Made by a program: the position numbers and the translations under genes | Shown: piece after piece, positions 8,395 to 17,442 of the stretch | How the letters are laid out: every line of letters begins with the position of its first letter | Position numbering within the stretch: the first letter of the stretch is position 1 | Assembly: GCF_016907535.1 (NCBI RefSeq) | Contig: NZ_JAFBCF010000001.1 | Location: 3,906,001-3,970,000, forward strand | DNA length: 64,000 bases | Direction of reading: 5' to 3' | Origin: Microlunatus panaciterrae | GTDB taxonomy: Bacteria; Actinomycetota; Actinomycetes; Propionibacteriales; Propionibacteriaceae | The notes under the pieces: model-generated | What the model saw: the letters and a program-made list of their open reading frames with translations, nothing else | Told to the model about the DNA's origin: nothing | Database searches by the model: none

Positions 8395-10101
8395 ATGGCA
8401 GACGCGCAGAACGGTGCTCTGGAGCCCAGGTCGGCGGACCGCGAGTCCGTCGGCATCGAGGCTCAGCAACAGGCCCTGCTCGACGCCGTGGTCGCCATGG
8501 CGAGCAACCTGGAGCTGGCCGACGTCCTCGACCGGATCGTGAAGTCGGCCTGCGAGCTCACGCAGGCCAGATATGCAGCGTTGGGCGTTCTGGAGCCGAA
8601 CGTGTCGGCTCAGCCCGAGCGGCCGCTGGCCGAGTTCCACTACACCGGAATCACGGCCGAGGAGCACCGGAAGATCGGCCGCCTGCCGGGCGGCCACGGC
8701 GTTCTCGGGGTGTTGATCAAGGACCCTCGCCCGCTGCGGCTGCCGGAGATCACCGACCATCCGGCCTCTGTCGGCTTTCCGCCGCACCATCCTCCGATGC
8801 ACTCCTTCCTCGGCGTCCCGGTCCGGGTCAGGGGAGCGGTGTTCGGCAACCTGTACCTGTCCCAGAAGCGCAGTGCACCGGAGTTCACCGAGCAGGACGA
8901 GCGCACGGTGATCGGGTTGGCCGCTGCGGCAGGTGTGGCGATCGAGAATGCCAGGCTCTTCGACGACGCACAGCGCCGGGCCCGGTGGCTGACCGCCGCG
9001 GCCGAGACCACCACTCGGGTGTCCAGCGACCTGTCGCGGTCCCCGCAGGTGATCGCGGCTGCGGCCCTCGAAGCGGGTGGCTGCGATGACGTACTGGTCG
9101 CGCTGCCGGTCAGCACCGACGAGGATGAGCCGGTCCTGGTGGGCGGCCATGTCGAGCTGCGGGACCTGGTGGTCGACGGGGCCGCCGGTCCGCGGGCCGA
9201 ACAGCTGCTCGGCCGGCCGCTCAGCGACTTCGAGGACCTGCTGGGTGAAATCGGAGACGCTCTGGTGTCGGTCACCGACCGCGACCCGTTCGGCGGCGAC
9301 GACCGCGCCTACGCGACTCTCGTCGTGCCGCTGCGGGCGGCGGAGAGCCGGCTGGGCCTGCTCGTGTTGAGCCGGGCCCGTCCGCTTGACTGGACCCCAG
9401 GTGAGCTGCTGGCCATCGGCGCCTTCGCGAATCAGCTGTCGCTGGGGATGGCCCATGCGCAAACCGAGCAGAATCGGCGCCGCCTGGCGGTCTATTCCGA
9501 CCGGGACCGGATCGCGCGTGACCTGCATGATCACGTGATCCAACGGATCTTCGCCGTCGGACTGGGCCTGCAGAGCGTCGTCCGGCGACTGCCGGACCAG
9601 AAGGTGGCCCATCGGGTCAGCCGCTATGTCGGCGATCTCGATGCCACGATCGCCGACATCCGAGCGACCATCTTCTCCCTGCACCACGAGGTGGGGACCG
9701 AGTCAGGCAGCCTGCGCAGCGACGTACTGGCGGTGATCGCCGACGTCTCGCCAGCGCTCGGGTTCGAGCCCAGGGTGACGCTTGCGGGTCCGATCGACAG
9801 TGTCATCCCGACCTACCTCTACGACGACGTACTGGCCGTCGTCCGTGAGTCGCTGTCCAACGTCGCCCGGCACGCGAAGGCCCGGGAGGTCACTGTGCTC
9901 GTCGGGGTCGACACCGCCTCCAAGACCCTGCGGATCCGGGTCGAGGACGACGGAGTCGGGATCCCTGACGCCGTGACCCCCGGCGGCGGCCTGCGCAACA
10001 CCGAGTCCCGCGCTCAGGCGGCCGGGGGCCATGCCGAGGTGACCCGTCGCCCCGACAACGACGGCACCACCTTCAACTGGTCCGTACCGCTGCCCCTCTG
10101 A
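8395..10101 (+). CDS. DevS/DosS-like GAF-domain sensor histidine kinase
   Basis: 568-residue soluble kinase: GAF-1 about 40-185, GAF-2 about 200-345, a HisKA_3 dimerisation helix with RDLHDHVIQRIFAVGL (phospho-His378) and a C-terminal HATPase with SLSNVARHAKA and RVEDDGVGIP. GAF-1 is very close to mycobacterial DosS/DosT. Its FPPHHPPM motif places His132 where DosS has its proximal haem ligand His149, and Tyr154 (FGNLY) matches distal Tyr171. It is therefore likely to bind haem b and sense O2, NO or CO, or redox state, and to phosphorylate the DevR-like protein encoded 2 kb upstream. The ATG at 8395 is chosen because homology starts soon after; the longer open frame upstream crosses the end of the Usp gene. 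Confidence 0.92.
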   Translation: MADAQNGALEPRSADRESVGIEAQQQALLDAVVAMASNLELADVLDRIVKSACELTQARYAALGVLEPNVSAQPERPLAEFHYTGITAEEHRKIGRLPGGHGVLGVLIKDPRPLRLPEITDHPASVGFPPHHPPMHSFLGVPVRVRGAVFGNLYLSQKRSAPEFTEQDERTVIGLAAAAGVAIENARLFDDAQRRARWLTAAAETTTRVSSDLSRSPQVIAAAALEAGGCDDVLVALPVSTDEDEPVLVGGHVELRDLVVDGAAGPRAEQLLGRPLSDFEDLLGEIGDALVSVTDRDPFGGDDRAYATLVVPLRAAESRLGLLVLSRARPLDWTPGELLAIGAFANQLSLGMAHAQTEQNRRRLAVYSDRDRIARDLHDHVIQRIFAVGLGLQSVVRRLPDQKVAHRVSRYVGDLDATIADIRATIFSLHHEVGTESGSLRSDVLAVIADVSPALGFEPRVTLAGPIDSVIPTYLYDDVLAVVRESLSNVARHAKAREVTVLVGVDTASKTLRIRVEDDGVGIPDAVTPGGGLRNTESRAQAAGGHAEVTRRPDNDGTTFNWSVPLPL

Positions 10102-10555
10102 CCCGCCCTTCAAGCCTCGTTCCCGTGCCTCTGCCCGTAGGCCACGGTTGCGGGCGTGTCCGCGGCGGGCCATGCAAGGAATCGACCACTCACGGTGGAT
10201 GCTGCAGCGCGATAGGGCTGAGCGTTCGTGGGCTGGGACCGATCACCGGTCGATTTCTTGCATGGCTGACACCCCACAGCGGTCCACCGCCCTCACTGTC
10301 GATGGCGTGCTCTCAAAGGAGTCGGTCAGGGAGGAGTCTGGTCATTGCGTCGCGGCCTCTGAGGCGCGAAGCGTCGCGGCCTGATGAGTTCTGCGGCTGG
10401 GGAGCGGCTCCGGGGCGCGAACTGTCGCCGTCTGATGAGTCTTGGCGCTGTGGGTCGGTGTGGGGTGCGCGTGGCCGCTCTTCGACACGCGTTCTTCGGC
10501 CGGCACGGAGTACGCGGACGGGGGCGCTGGGCGGACCGCACTACGATGGTCGGCG
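10102..10555. other. 454-bp non-coding gap
   Basis: No ORF here has protein-like composition or a family I recognise. It contains an imperfect direct repeat of about 26 bp (10364-10390 and 10415-10440, offset 51; shared ends GCGCGAA and CTGATGAGT). Near the helicase start there is a TACGAT box (10542-10547) 8 nt before the ATG. No clear terminator hairpin was found after the kinase gene. Confidence 0.5.
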
Positions 10556-13500
10556 ATGTCCATACCGACCCTCGAGCCGCAGATCACCTTCGACGAGGAT
10601 CTGCCGATCACTGCGTGGCGCGACAGGATCGCCGAGGCCATCCAGCACCACCAGGTGGTCGTCGTAGCCGGCGAGACCGGGTCGGGCAAGACCACCCAAC
10701 TGCCGAAGATCTGCCTCCAGCTCGGCCGCAGGACCATCGCTCACACGCAGCCGCGCCGGATCGCGGCTCGCAGCGTCGCGGAGCGGATCGCCGAGGAGCT
10801 CCGGACGCCACTCGGCGACCTGGTCGGTTACCAGGTCCGGTTCACCCGCAAGGCGTCGGCCGCGACCAAGCTGAAGGTGATGACCGACGGCGTTCTGTTG
10901 GCCGAGATCGGTCACGACCGCGACCTGCGCCACTACGACACGATCATCATCGACGAGGCCCACGAGCGCAGCCTCAACATCGACTTCCTGCTCGGCTACC
11001 TCAAGCAGCTGCTGGCGCGCAGGCGCGACCTCAAGGTGATCGTCACCTCGGCCACGATCGACACGGCGCGCTTCTCCGAGCACTTCGACGGCGCCCCGAT
11101 CATCGAGGTGTCCGGGCGCACCTACCCGGTCGAGCTGCGTTACCGCCCCATCTATGACGATGGTCAGGACAGCGGCACCGCGACCGACCCGAACCGGGAC
11201 CAGATCGAGGGCATCTGTGATGCGGTCAAGGAGCTCTCGGCCCTGGGTACGGGCGACATCCTGGTGTTCCTCTCAGGCGAGCGCGAGATCCGGGACACCG
11301 CCGAGGCCGTCGAGGCCCTGAAGCTCCGGTTCACCGAGGTGCTGCCGCTGTATGCCCGACTGTCCTCGGCCGAGCAGCACCGGGTCTTCAGTGCGCACAC
11401 CGGCCGCCGGGTCGTGCTGGCCACCAACGTCGCCGAGACCTCACTGACCGTTCCTGGCATCCGGTACGTCATCGACGCCGGCACCGCCCGGATCTCGCGG
11501 TACTCGGCCCGGACGAAGGTGCAGCGTCTCCCGATCGAACCGGTGTCACAGGCATCGGCCAACCAGCGTGCCGGTCGCTGCGGCCGGGTGGCCCCCGGCG
11601 TGTGCATCCGGCTCTACAGCGAGGACGACTTCGCGGGCAGACCCGAGTTCACCGAGCCGGAGATCCTGCGCACCAACCTTGCGTCGGTGATCTTGCAGAT
11701 GGCCGCTGCAGACCTGGGCGACATCGCTGCCTTCCCGTTCGTCGAGGCGCCGGACTCCGCCCAGATCACCGACGGGCTCCGGCTGCTGGACGAGCTCGGT
11801 GCGTTGGCGACGAACCAGGGTCAGCAGCGATCACGTGGTCGAGGGCGACAGGTCAACCGCAACGGCGGCCCAGAGCTCACCGGGATCGGTCGACGACTCG
11901 CGGCCATCCCGCTCGACCCCCGAATGGGGCGGATGATCTTGGCCGGCGAGCGGCTGGGCTGCCTCCGCGAGATGTTGATCATCGTCTCCGGACTCTCCAT
12001 CCAGGACCCACGGGAACGGCCGGCGGAGAAGCGCGAGCAGGCTGATGCGCTGCATCGTCGGTTCTGGGCCGCCCTCGAGGGGCCCGAACAGAAGGCCGAG
12101 GAGACGACGAAGAGCAACGGGCCACGTCGACAGCAGCGCGACGGCGCCAAGGCGCAGACGACTCAGGCGACTGACGGCAGTGACTTCATGGCGCTGCTTC
12201 GACTCTGGGACCACCTCAAGACATCGCAGAAGTCCCTTTCGGGCAACGCGTTCCGACGGATGTGCCGAGACGAGTTCCTGCATTTCCTGCGGGTACGGGA
12301 GTGGCAGGACCTGCATGCCCAGCTCCGAGACATCACCCGCGAGCTCAAGCTGGAGCGCAACCACGAACCCGCACCGGCGGATCGGATTCACACCGCCATC
12401 CTGACCGGCCTGCTGTCCCACGTCGGCCTCGCCGACCTGCGCGACGAGCCCAAACCCGGCACGCCCGGGGCCCGGCGTGGCCGCCCGGGACCTCGGGAGT
12501 ACCTCGGCGCGCGCGGGGCGCGGTTCGCCATCAACCCGGGATCCAGCGTCGCCAAGACCCAGCCGCCGCTGGTGATGGCGGCTGAGCTGGTGGAGACCAC
12601 CCGGCTGTGGGCGCGGACCGTGGCCGGCATCGACGCAGCCTGGGTCGAGGAGGTCGGCGGTCACCTGCTGAAGCGCAACTACTCCGAGCCGCACTGGTCG
12701 TCCAAGAGTGGCTCGGTGATGGCCTACGAGACGGTGAGTCTCTACGGCGTACCCGTGATCAGCCGTCGGCGCGTCTCGTACGGCAGGGTGGACCCGGTGC
12801 TGTCCAGGGAGATCTTCATCAGGGCAGCCCTGGTCGAAGGGCAGTGGCGGACCAGGCACCGGTTCTTCGCCGACAACGAGCGGTTGCGTGCCGAGGCGGC
12901 CGACCTGGAGGAACGCACCCGGCGCCGCGACATCGTCGTCGACGACCAGGCCATCTTCGAGTTCTACGACCAACGGATCCCGGCCGACGTCGTGTCTGCG
13001 GCCCACTTCGACCGCTGGTGGAAGACGAGCCGGGCCGAGCACCCTGACCTGCTGACGATGAGCCTTGACGATCTTGTGACGGGCCGGTCCGAGCTGGACA
13101 GCTCGGCCTTCCCCGACCACTGGGACCTCGGTGATCTGTCGTTCAAGATCAGCTACAGCTTCGACCCCGGCTCGCCGCGAGACGGGGTCAGCGTGGAGGT
13201 CCCGCTCTCGTTGCTCAACCAGATCAACGGAGCCACGTTCAGTTGGCAGGTGCCCGGTCTGCGGGTGGAGCTCGCCACGGAGATGATCAGGTCGCTGCCG
13301 AAGAGCGTCCGTCGGATGCTGGTGCCGGCCCCCGACTTCGCCGCCCGGGCGGTCGAGTGGTTGCGCGGCCAGCAGCGGGTGCCGGAGGAAGCCTTCGCTG
13401 GCGCGCTGAGCCGCGCGCTGCGTGCGCTCACCGGCGAGGTGATCTCCGAGGGCGACTGGGATCTGGAGCGGCTTCCTGATCATGTCAGGATCACCTTCGT

Positions 13501-14509
13501 CATCACCGACGCCTCCGGGGTACAGGCCGAGGGCAAGGACCTGGCGGCTCTACGCCGGATGCTGGAGCCCAAGCTTGCGGCCACGCTGAACAGCGCCGGT
13601 GCCGAGCTTCGACGCAGTGGAGCGACCAGCTGGATCTTCGGTGAGATCCCGGCGGAGGTGGAGCTGCAGCGTGGCGGTCACCGCGTGGTCGGCTACCCGG
13701 CGCTCGTGGACGAGGGCACGACTGTCGGGCTGGTGGTCAGCGACAACCCCGAGCGGCAGGCCGCCAGCCACCGTTCCGGCCTGCGTCGGCTGGTGCTGCT
13801 GAACACGCCGGACCCCACCAAGTGGGTCGTCGGGCATCTTGGCAACGCCGACAAGTTGGCGCTGGGTCATAGCCCGTACCCGTCGGTCCCCGCGCTGCTC
13901 GCCGACGCGCGGTTGGCTTCGGTCGGCGAGCTGGTCCGACGGACGGTGGGGGAGCAGCGGCCGGGTGATCAGCAGGTCCGCACCGAGACAGCGTTCAGCC
14001 GGCTCTGCGACCAGGTCAGAGGCGACAACGCCGACCTGATGCGCGACATCGTCAACACCGCCGCCGAGATCCTGCGGCGCGACCGGGCGATCCGGTTGGA
14101 GCTGCCTGCCGTACAGCGGATCAGCGAAGCGGCTGTTGGTGACATGACGCTGCAGCTCGACAACCTGGTCTTCACCGGCTTCCTGGCCGCAACCAGGCAG
14201 GCTCAACTGACCGACCTGGTGCGCTACCTCCGGGCGATCGAGCTGCGGATCGCCACTCTGAAGGTTGCGCCGGCGCGTGACGCCGCGGGCCTGGCCACCA
14301 TCAGCGCGGCCGAGGACGCCTATGCCGAGCTCTGTGGGGAGATCCCGCCGGGTCCGCTGCCCGCCGACGTGGCGGCGATCGGCTGGATGCTGGAGGAGCT
14401 GCGGGTGAGCCTGTTCGCTCAGAGCCTGGGAACGAGGTTCCCGGTGTCGGCGAAACGGCTGCAGTCCGCCATCAGCCAGGCGCGCAGCGGTCTCGGGCCC
14501 CGCAGGTAG
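10556..14509 (+). CDS. hrpA: ATP-dependent RNA helicase HrpA (DEAH box)
   Basis: 1317-residue superfamily-2 helicase, the usual size of bacterial HrpA. Walker A GETGSGKTT lies at residues 39-47 (Lys45), DEAH at 133-136, SAT at about 165-167, and motif VI QRAGRCGRVAPG near 345. The C-terminal half is the long HrpA-specific region (HA2, OB and DUF3418-type parts; RRRVSYGRVDPVLSREIFIR is a family hallmark). HrpA unwinds RNA and in E. coli resolves stalled or collided ribosomes. A polar insertion near residues 500-545 (EETTKSNGPRRQQRDGAK) looks disordered. The ATG at 10556 gives the family N-terminus; the frame is open further upstream but without homology. Confidence 0.95.
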   Translation: MSIPTLEPQITFDEDLPITAWRDRIAEAIQHHQVVVVAGETGSGKTTQLPKICLQLGRRTIAHTQPRRIAARSVAERIAEELRTPLGDLVGYQVRFTRKASAATKLKVMTDGVLLAEIGHDRDLRHYDTIIIDEAHERSLNIDFLLGYLKQLLARRRDLKVIVTSATIDTARFSEHFDGAPIIEVSGRTYPVELRYRPIYDDGQDSGTATDPNRDQIEGICDAVKELSALGTGDILVFLSGEREIRDTAEAVEALKLRFTEVLPLYARLSSAEQHRVFSAHTGRRVVLATNVAETSLTVPGIRYVIDAGTARISRYSARTKVQRLPIEPVSQASANQRAGRCGRVAPGVCIRLYSEDDFAGRPEFTEPEILRTNLASVILQMAAADLGDIAAFPFVEAPDSAQITDGLRLLDELGALATNQGQQRSRGRGRQVNRNGGPELTGIGRRLAAIPLDPRMGRMILAGERLGCLREMLIIVSGLSIQDPRERPAEKREQADALHRRFWAALEGPEQKAEETTKSNGPRRQQRDGAKAQTTQATDGSDFMALLRLWDHLKTSQKSLSGNAFRRMCRDEFLHFLRVREWQDLHAQLRDITRELKLERNHEPAPADRIHTAILTGLLSHVGLADLRDEPKPGTPGARRGRPGPREYLGARGARFAINPGSSVAKTQPPLVMAAELVETTRLWARTVAGIDAAWVEEVGGHLLKRNYSEPHWSSKSGSVMAYETVSLYGVPVISRRRVSYGRVDPVLSREIFIRAALVEGQWRTRHRFFADNERLRAEAADLEERTRRRDIVVDDQAIFEFYDQRIPADVVSAAHFDRWWKTSRAEHPDLLTMSLDDLVTGRSELDSSAFPDHWDLGDLSFKISYSFDPGSPRDGVSVEVPLSLLNQINGATFSWQVPGLRVELATEMIRSLPKSVRRMLVPAPDFAARAVEWLRGQQRVPEEAFAGALSRALRALTGEVISEGDWDLERLPDHVRITFVITDASGVQAEGKDLAALRRMLEPKLAATLNSAGAELRRSGATSWIFGEIPAEVELQRGGHRVVGYPALVDEGTTVGLVVSDNPERQAASHRSGLRRLVLLNTPDPTKWVVGHLGNADKLALGHSPYPSVPALLADARLASVGELVRRTVGEQRPGDQQVRTETAFSRLCDQVRGDNADLMRDIVNTAAEILRRDRAIRLELPAVQRISEAAVGDMTLQLDNLVFTGFLAATRQAQLTDLVRYLRAIELRIATLKVAPARDAAGLATISAAEDAYAELCGEIPPGPLPADVAAIGWMLEELRVSLFAQSLGTRFPVSAKRLQSAISQARSGLGPRR

Positions 14510-14518
14510 ATTGGAGCC

Positions 14519-15418
14519 ATGATGGATCCGCGACTGCTCTATTCGCTGGACGAGGAGGTGGCGGCCTCGTTGGCCGAGCACCGGCCCGTGCTGGTCCATC
14601 AGCTCGATGGCTTCGTCGACGCCGGCCAGGCCGGTCGGCTGCTGTCGGCGCATCTGCTCGAGCATCTCGACCACGAGGTGCTGGCCGTTTTCGACCATGA
14701 TCAGCTGCACGACTATCGCAGCCGGCGGCCGGCGATGGTCTTCGACACCAACCAGTGGAAGTCGTACGCCGACATCCACCTGCGTCTGTACCGGATGGTG
14801 GACGAGCAGGGCGAGGTCTTTCTGTTGCTGTCCGGGCCGGAGCCAGACGTGCAGTGGGAGCGGCTCGCCGCGGCCGTGATCGGCCTCATCGAGCAGCTGG
14901 GTGTCCGGTTGGTAGTCAGTGTGCATGGAATACCGATGGCGGTTCCGCACACCCGACCGATCACCTTGACTGCGCATGCCACGGACCCGGAGCTGGTGCA
15001 GGGCTACCGCAGTTGGATCGACCGCGTCGAGGTGCCGGCAAGTTTCACCGGGCTGCTGGAGTTCCGGCTCGGTCAGCTCGACCGCAAGGCGATGGGGCTG
15101 GCCGCGCACGTACCGCACTATCTGTCGTCGGCCGCCTTCCCGGAGGCGACCTTGGCGTTGACCCGGACATTGAGTCAGGCGACCGGTCTGAAGGTCCCGC
15201 TCGAACCGCTCGAGAAGGCGTCGGCCACGAACCTGGCAGACATCGCGGAGGAGGTGTCCGGCTCCGCGGAGGTGCAGGAGCTGGTCCGGTCGCTGGAGCA
15301 GCAGTACGACGCTCTGCAGGCCGATGGGGCGGAACGGGTGCCCAGCGCTGACGAGATCGCGGCCGAGTTCGAGCGCTTTCTGGCCGAGCGCGACGACAAG
15401 TCCGATCCAGATCAGTAG
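14519..15418 (+). CDS. PAC2 family protein
   Basis: 299 residues with the PAC2 (proteasome-assembly-chaperone-2-like) fold pattern: VLVHQLDGFVDAGQAGRL near the N-terminus, the HLLEHLDHEVLAVFDHDQLHDYRSRRP block, FLLLSGPEPDVQWERL, and VSVHGIPMAVPHTRP in the core. Actinobacterial PAC2 proteins are widespread and poorly characterised; an ATP-grasp/proteasome link has been proposed but no function is assured. The start follows the helicase stop by 9 nt. A TAGATT box overlapping that stop lies 6 nt before the ATG, so it could have its own leaderless promoter. Co-transcription with hrpA is the alternative. Confidence 0.8.
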   Translation: MMDPRLLYSLDEEVAASLAEHRPVLVHQLDGFVDAGQAGRLLSAHLLEHLDHEVLAVFDHDQLHDYRSRRPAMVFDTNQWKSYADIHLRLYRMVDEQGEVFLLLSGPEPDVQWERLAAAVIGLIEQLGVRLVVSVHGIPMAVPHTRPITLTAHATDPELVQGYRSWIDRVEVPASFTGLLEFRLGQLDRKAMGLAAHVPHYLSSAAFPEATLALTRTLSQATGLKVPLEPLEKASATNLADIAEEVSGSAEVQELVRSLEQQYDALQADGAERVPSADEIAAEFERFLAERDDKSDPDQ

Positions 15419-15445
15419 CCCCCCGCCCTGCGTCTGCAAGGCGAA

Positions 15446-15610
15446 CCCTGAGCTGGCATACGTGCCCTGAGCTGGCATACGTGCCCTGAGCTGGCATACG
15501 TGCCCTGAGCCGGCAAACGTGCCCTGAGCTTGTCGAAGGGCAGATGCGGAAATTGCCCTTCGACAGGCTCAGGGCGCGTGGTTTGCGGTGCCCTTCGACA
15601 GGCTCAGGGC
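15446..15610. repeat. REP-like array A: four 19-bp tandem units plus three full elements
   Basis: Four tandem 19-bp units (15446-15521), the first three exactly CCCTGAGCTGGCATACGTG and the fourth with two changes. They run directly into a full palindrome-like element (15522-15541, core CCCTGAGCTTGTCGAAGGG). Two reverse-oriented full copies follow at 15555-15575 and 15590-15610. Opposite copies could pair as 20-bp hairpins. The array lies between co-directional genes and ends only 12 bp before the -10-like box of the next gene. Confidence 0.85.
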
Positions 15611-15621
15611 AGGTCTGGCAG

Positions 15622-15627
15622 TAAGGT
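15622..15627 (+). promoter_or_regulatory. -10 box TAAGGT of a putative leaderless mRNA
   Basis: TAAGGT is followed by 7 nt and GTG 15635. The preceding 12 bp reach the last REP-like element, so any -35 region would lie within repeat DNA. Confidence 0.4.
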
Positions 15628-15634
15628 CAGCAGC

Positions 15635-16498
15635 GTGCCCCAGTCCATTGAGGAACTGACCGACCTGCTCGAGCTGGAGGAGATCGAGGTCGGGCTGTTT
15701 CGCGGCCGTCAGCCCGACACCAAGCTGCAGCGCGCGTTCGGGGGTCAGGTGCTGGCGCAGGCCCTCACCGCCGCCGTACGCACCGCCCCTGCCGATCGCT
15801 ACGCGCACTCACTGCACGGCTATTTTCTGCTGCCGGGACGCACTGATACCCCGATGGTGTACGACGTCGAGGCGGTCCGGGACGGCGGGTCGTTCTCCTC
15901 CCGCCGGGTTGTCGCCCGTCAGGGCGGTCAGGTGATCTTCTATCTGTCAGCGTCCTTCCACCGGCAGGAGCAGGGGTTCGAGCACGCTGACCCGGTGCCC
16001 CCCGACGTGCCGGGGCCGGCGGAGTGCCCGCGGCTCAGCGAGGTCATGGCGCGGCTGTCCGGTCGGTCCGCCGACTTCTGGGACCACGAATGGGGTGCCC
16101 TGGACGTGCGGTATGTGGGTGACTCCCGGCCCGGCGGATCGCTCGAGGACGGGGTGCGCCCGGCCCAGGCCAGGGTCTGGGTGCGCGCCGACGGCGACCT
16201 GCCGGACTCCCTGCCGCTGCACCAGGCGGTGCTGGCGTACGCAAGTGACCTGACTCTGCTGTCGGCGAGCACTGTGCCGCATGGCGTGATGATCGGGCTG
16301 AACGTCCAGGCGGCCTCGATCGACCATGCGATGTGGTTCCACCGACCCTTCCGGGCCGACCGGTGGCTCTTGTATGACCAGGTGTCGCCGTCCGCGTCAT
16401 CGGGTCTGGGTCTTTCCACCGGTCGGCTCTTCCAGGACGGGACGCTGGTGGCCAACGTCGCCCAGGAGGGCCTGATCAGACCGCTGAAACAGCAGTAG
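15635..16498 (+). CDS. tesB: acyl-CoA thioesterase II (TesB-like)
   Basis: Double-hotdog enzyme that hydrolyses medium/long-chain acyl-CoA. 287 residues, standard length. The N-terminal half has the LFRGRQPDTKLQRAFGGQVLAQAL block. The C-terminal half carries the TesB triad candidates: Asp in LAYASDLTLL, Thr in ASTVPHGV and Gln in VANVAQEGLIR. GTG 15635 is selected since family similarity begins at once and a TAAGGT box precedes it by 7 nt. The longer open frame upstream runs through repeat DNA. The nucleotidyltransferase gene follows after 9 bp, so the two may be co-transcribed. Confidence 0.92.
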   Translation: MPQSIEELTDLLELEEIEVGLFRGRQPDTKLQRAFGGQVLAQALTAAVRTAPADRYAHSLHGYFLLPGRTDTPMVYDVEAVRDGGSFSSRRVVARQGGQVIFYLSASFHRQEQGFEHADPVPPDVPGPAECPRLSEVMARLSGRSADFWDHEWGALDVRYVGDSRPGGSLEDGVRPAQARVWVRADGDLPDSLPLHQAVLAYASDLTLLSASTVPHGVMIGLNVQAASIDHAMWFHRPFRADRWLLYDQVSPSASSGLGLSTGRLFQDGTLVANVAQEGLIRPLKQQ

Positions 16499-16507
16499 GG
16501 GGTCGTC

Positions 16508-17296
16508 ATGCAGCATCACGAGCGCGCGGTGGAGACCTATGTCGAGCGTGCCCGCTCGGTGGAGAGCAACCTGGCTGTGGTGATCGGCGGTTCGGTGGCC
16601 CGCGGCACGGAGCGTCCCGACTCCGACGTCGACCTGTACCTGCTGGTGACCGAGGAGGAGTTCGCTGCGGCGGGCCGGAACCGACGGCTGAGCTATGTCG
16701 AGACCGAAGGAGCGGACTACGACGGTGGCTACTTCGACATCAAGCTGGTCACCCTGCCCTACCTGACGCAGGCCGCGGAGCGAGGGGATGACCCGGTGCG
16801 GGCCTCCTTCATCGGAGCCCGGGTCGTCTGGAGCCGGGTCGACGACCTCGAGGAACGACTTGCGCGGATCCGCACCGTCCCGTCGGAGGTGTGGGCGCCC
16901 AGAATGGCCTCGTTCCTCTCCCAGCTCCGGCTGTACGGCGGATACTTCCTGCCGCAGGGGGCCAAGGACGACCAGAACGACTATCTGCGTCACCATGCCG
17001 CGGTCCACCTGGTTGGTGCCGCCGGCAGGGCACTGCTCGCGTACAACAGGGTGCTCTTCCGCGGTCCGAAATACCTGGCGGCACAGGTCGCCGAACTGAA
17101 CGACAAGCCGGCCGGGTACGAGGCTGCCGCCCGTCTGGTGCTGGCTCAACCGACCGAGGCCTCCGGCCGCGAGCTGATGCGGCTGATGGAATCGTTCACC
17201 GAGTGGCCCTGGGTGCCGGCCGAGTCCCTGTCCACCTTCGTCCAGGACAACGAGCTGGCCTGGCTGAACGGCACGCTGCCGCCGGAGTATTCCTAG
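16508..17296 (+). CDS. nucleotidyltransferase-domain protein
   Basis: 262 residues. The N-terminal third is a Pol-beta-type nucleotidyltransferase core: GGSVARGTERPDSDVDLYLLV (GG/GS motif, then the two metal Asp residues of DxD) and a third acidic position in YFDIKLV. The remainder is helical, similar to aminoglycoside adenylyltransferase-like or HEPN-associated proteins. The substrate is unknown; a small molecule or protein is possible. It starts 9 bp after the thioesterase and ends 140 bp before the sugar ABC operon. Assigning antibiotic resistance from this sequence would be unsafe. Confidence 0.75.
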   Translation: MQHHERAVETYVERARSVESNLAVVIGGSVARGTERPDSDVDLYLLVTEEEFAAAGRNRRLSYVETEGADYDGGYFDIKLVTLPYLTQAAERGDDPVRASFIGARVVWSRVDDLEERLARIRTVPSEVWAPRMASFLSQLRLYGGYFLPQGAKDDQNDYLRHHAAVHLVGAAGRALLAYNRVLFRGPKYLAAQVAELNDKPAGYEAAARLVLAQPTEASGRELMRLMESFTEWPWVPAESLSTFVQDNELAWLNGTLPPEYS

Positions 17297-17351
17297 CGCG
17301 CGATGAGAAAGCGCATTCCTCCGCTTGGTGCGGATTCGTTACGCCGAATCG

Positions 17352-17403
17352 TTGACAGAGTCAGGGGGGCATGTTTAAGTTAACCCACGATTGAACCGTT
17401 TCA
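17352..17403 (+). promoter_or_regulatory. promoter with LacI-like operator before sugar ABC operon
   Basis: A perfect -35 TTGACA (17352-17357) is followed after 17-18 bp by a poor -10 (TTAAGT or TAAGTT, 17375-17381). Downstream, TGAACCGTTTCA (17392-17403) is an imperfect palindrome with a central CG, the typical shape of LacI-family operators. It would lie near the transcription start, a repressor position. No LacI gene is adjacent. Confidence 0.4.
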
Positions 17404-17442
17404 CTTAGTCCGCGGACAGTCATTCATCTCAATGTGGAGGTA

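Noticed and set aside
8068-9687. 539-residue minus-strand ORF under the DevS-like kinase
   Set aside because: Its product has no recognisable domain, is rich in Arg, Gln and His as expected of an antisense frame in high-GC DNA, and the plus strand encodes a full kinase.
10125-10667. 180-residue ORF between the kinase and hrpA
   Set aside because: It overlaps the start of hrpA in another frame, is Arg/Ser-rich and matches no family.
11831-13483. 550-residue minus-strand ORF under hrpA
   Set aside because: Antisense shadow of a conserved helicase; no family similarity and no ribosome site.
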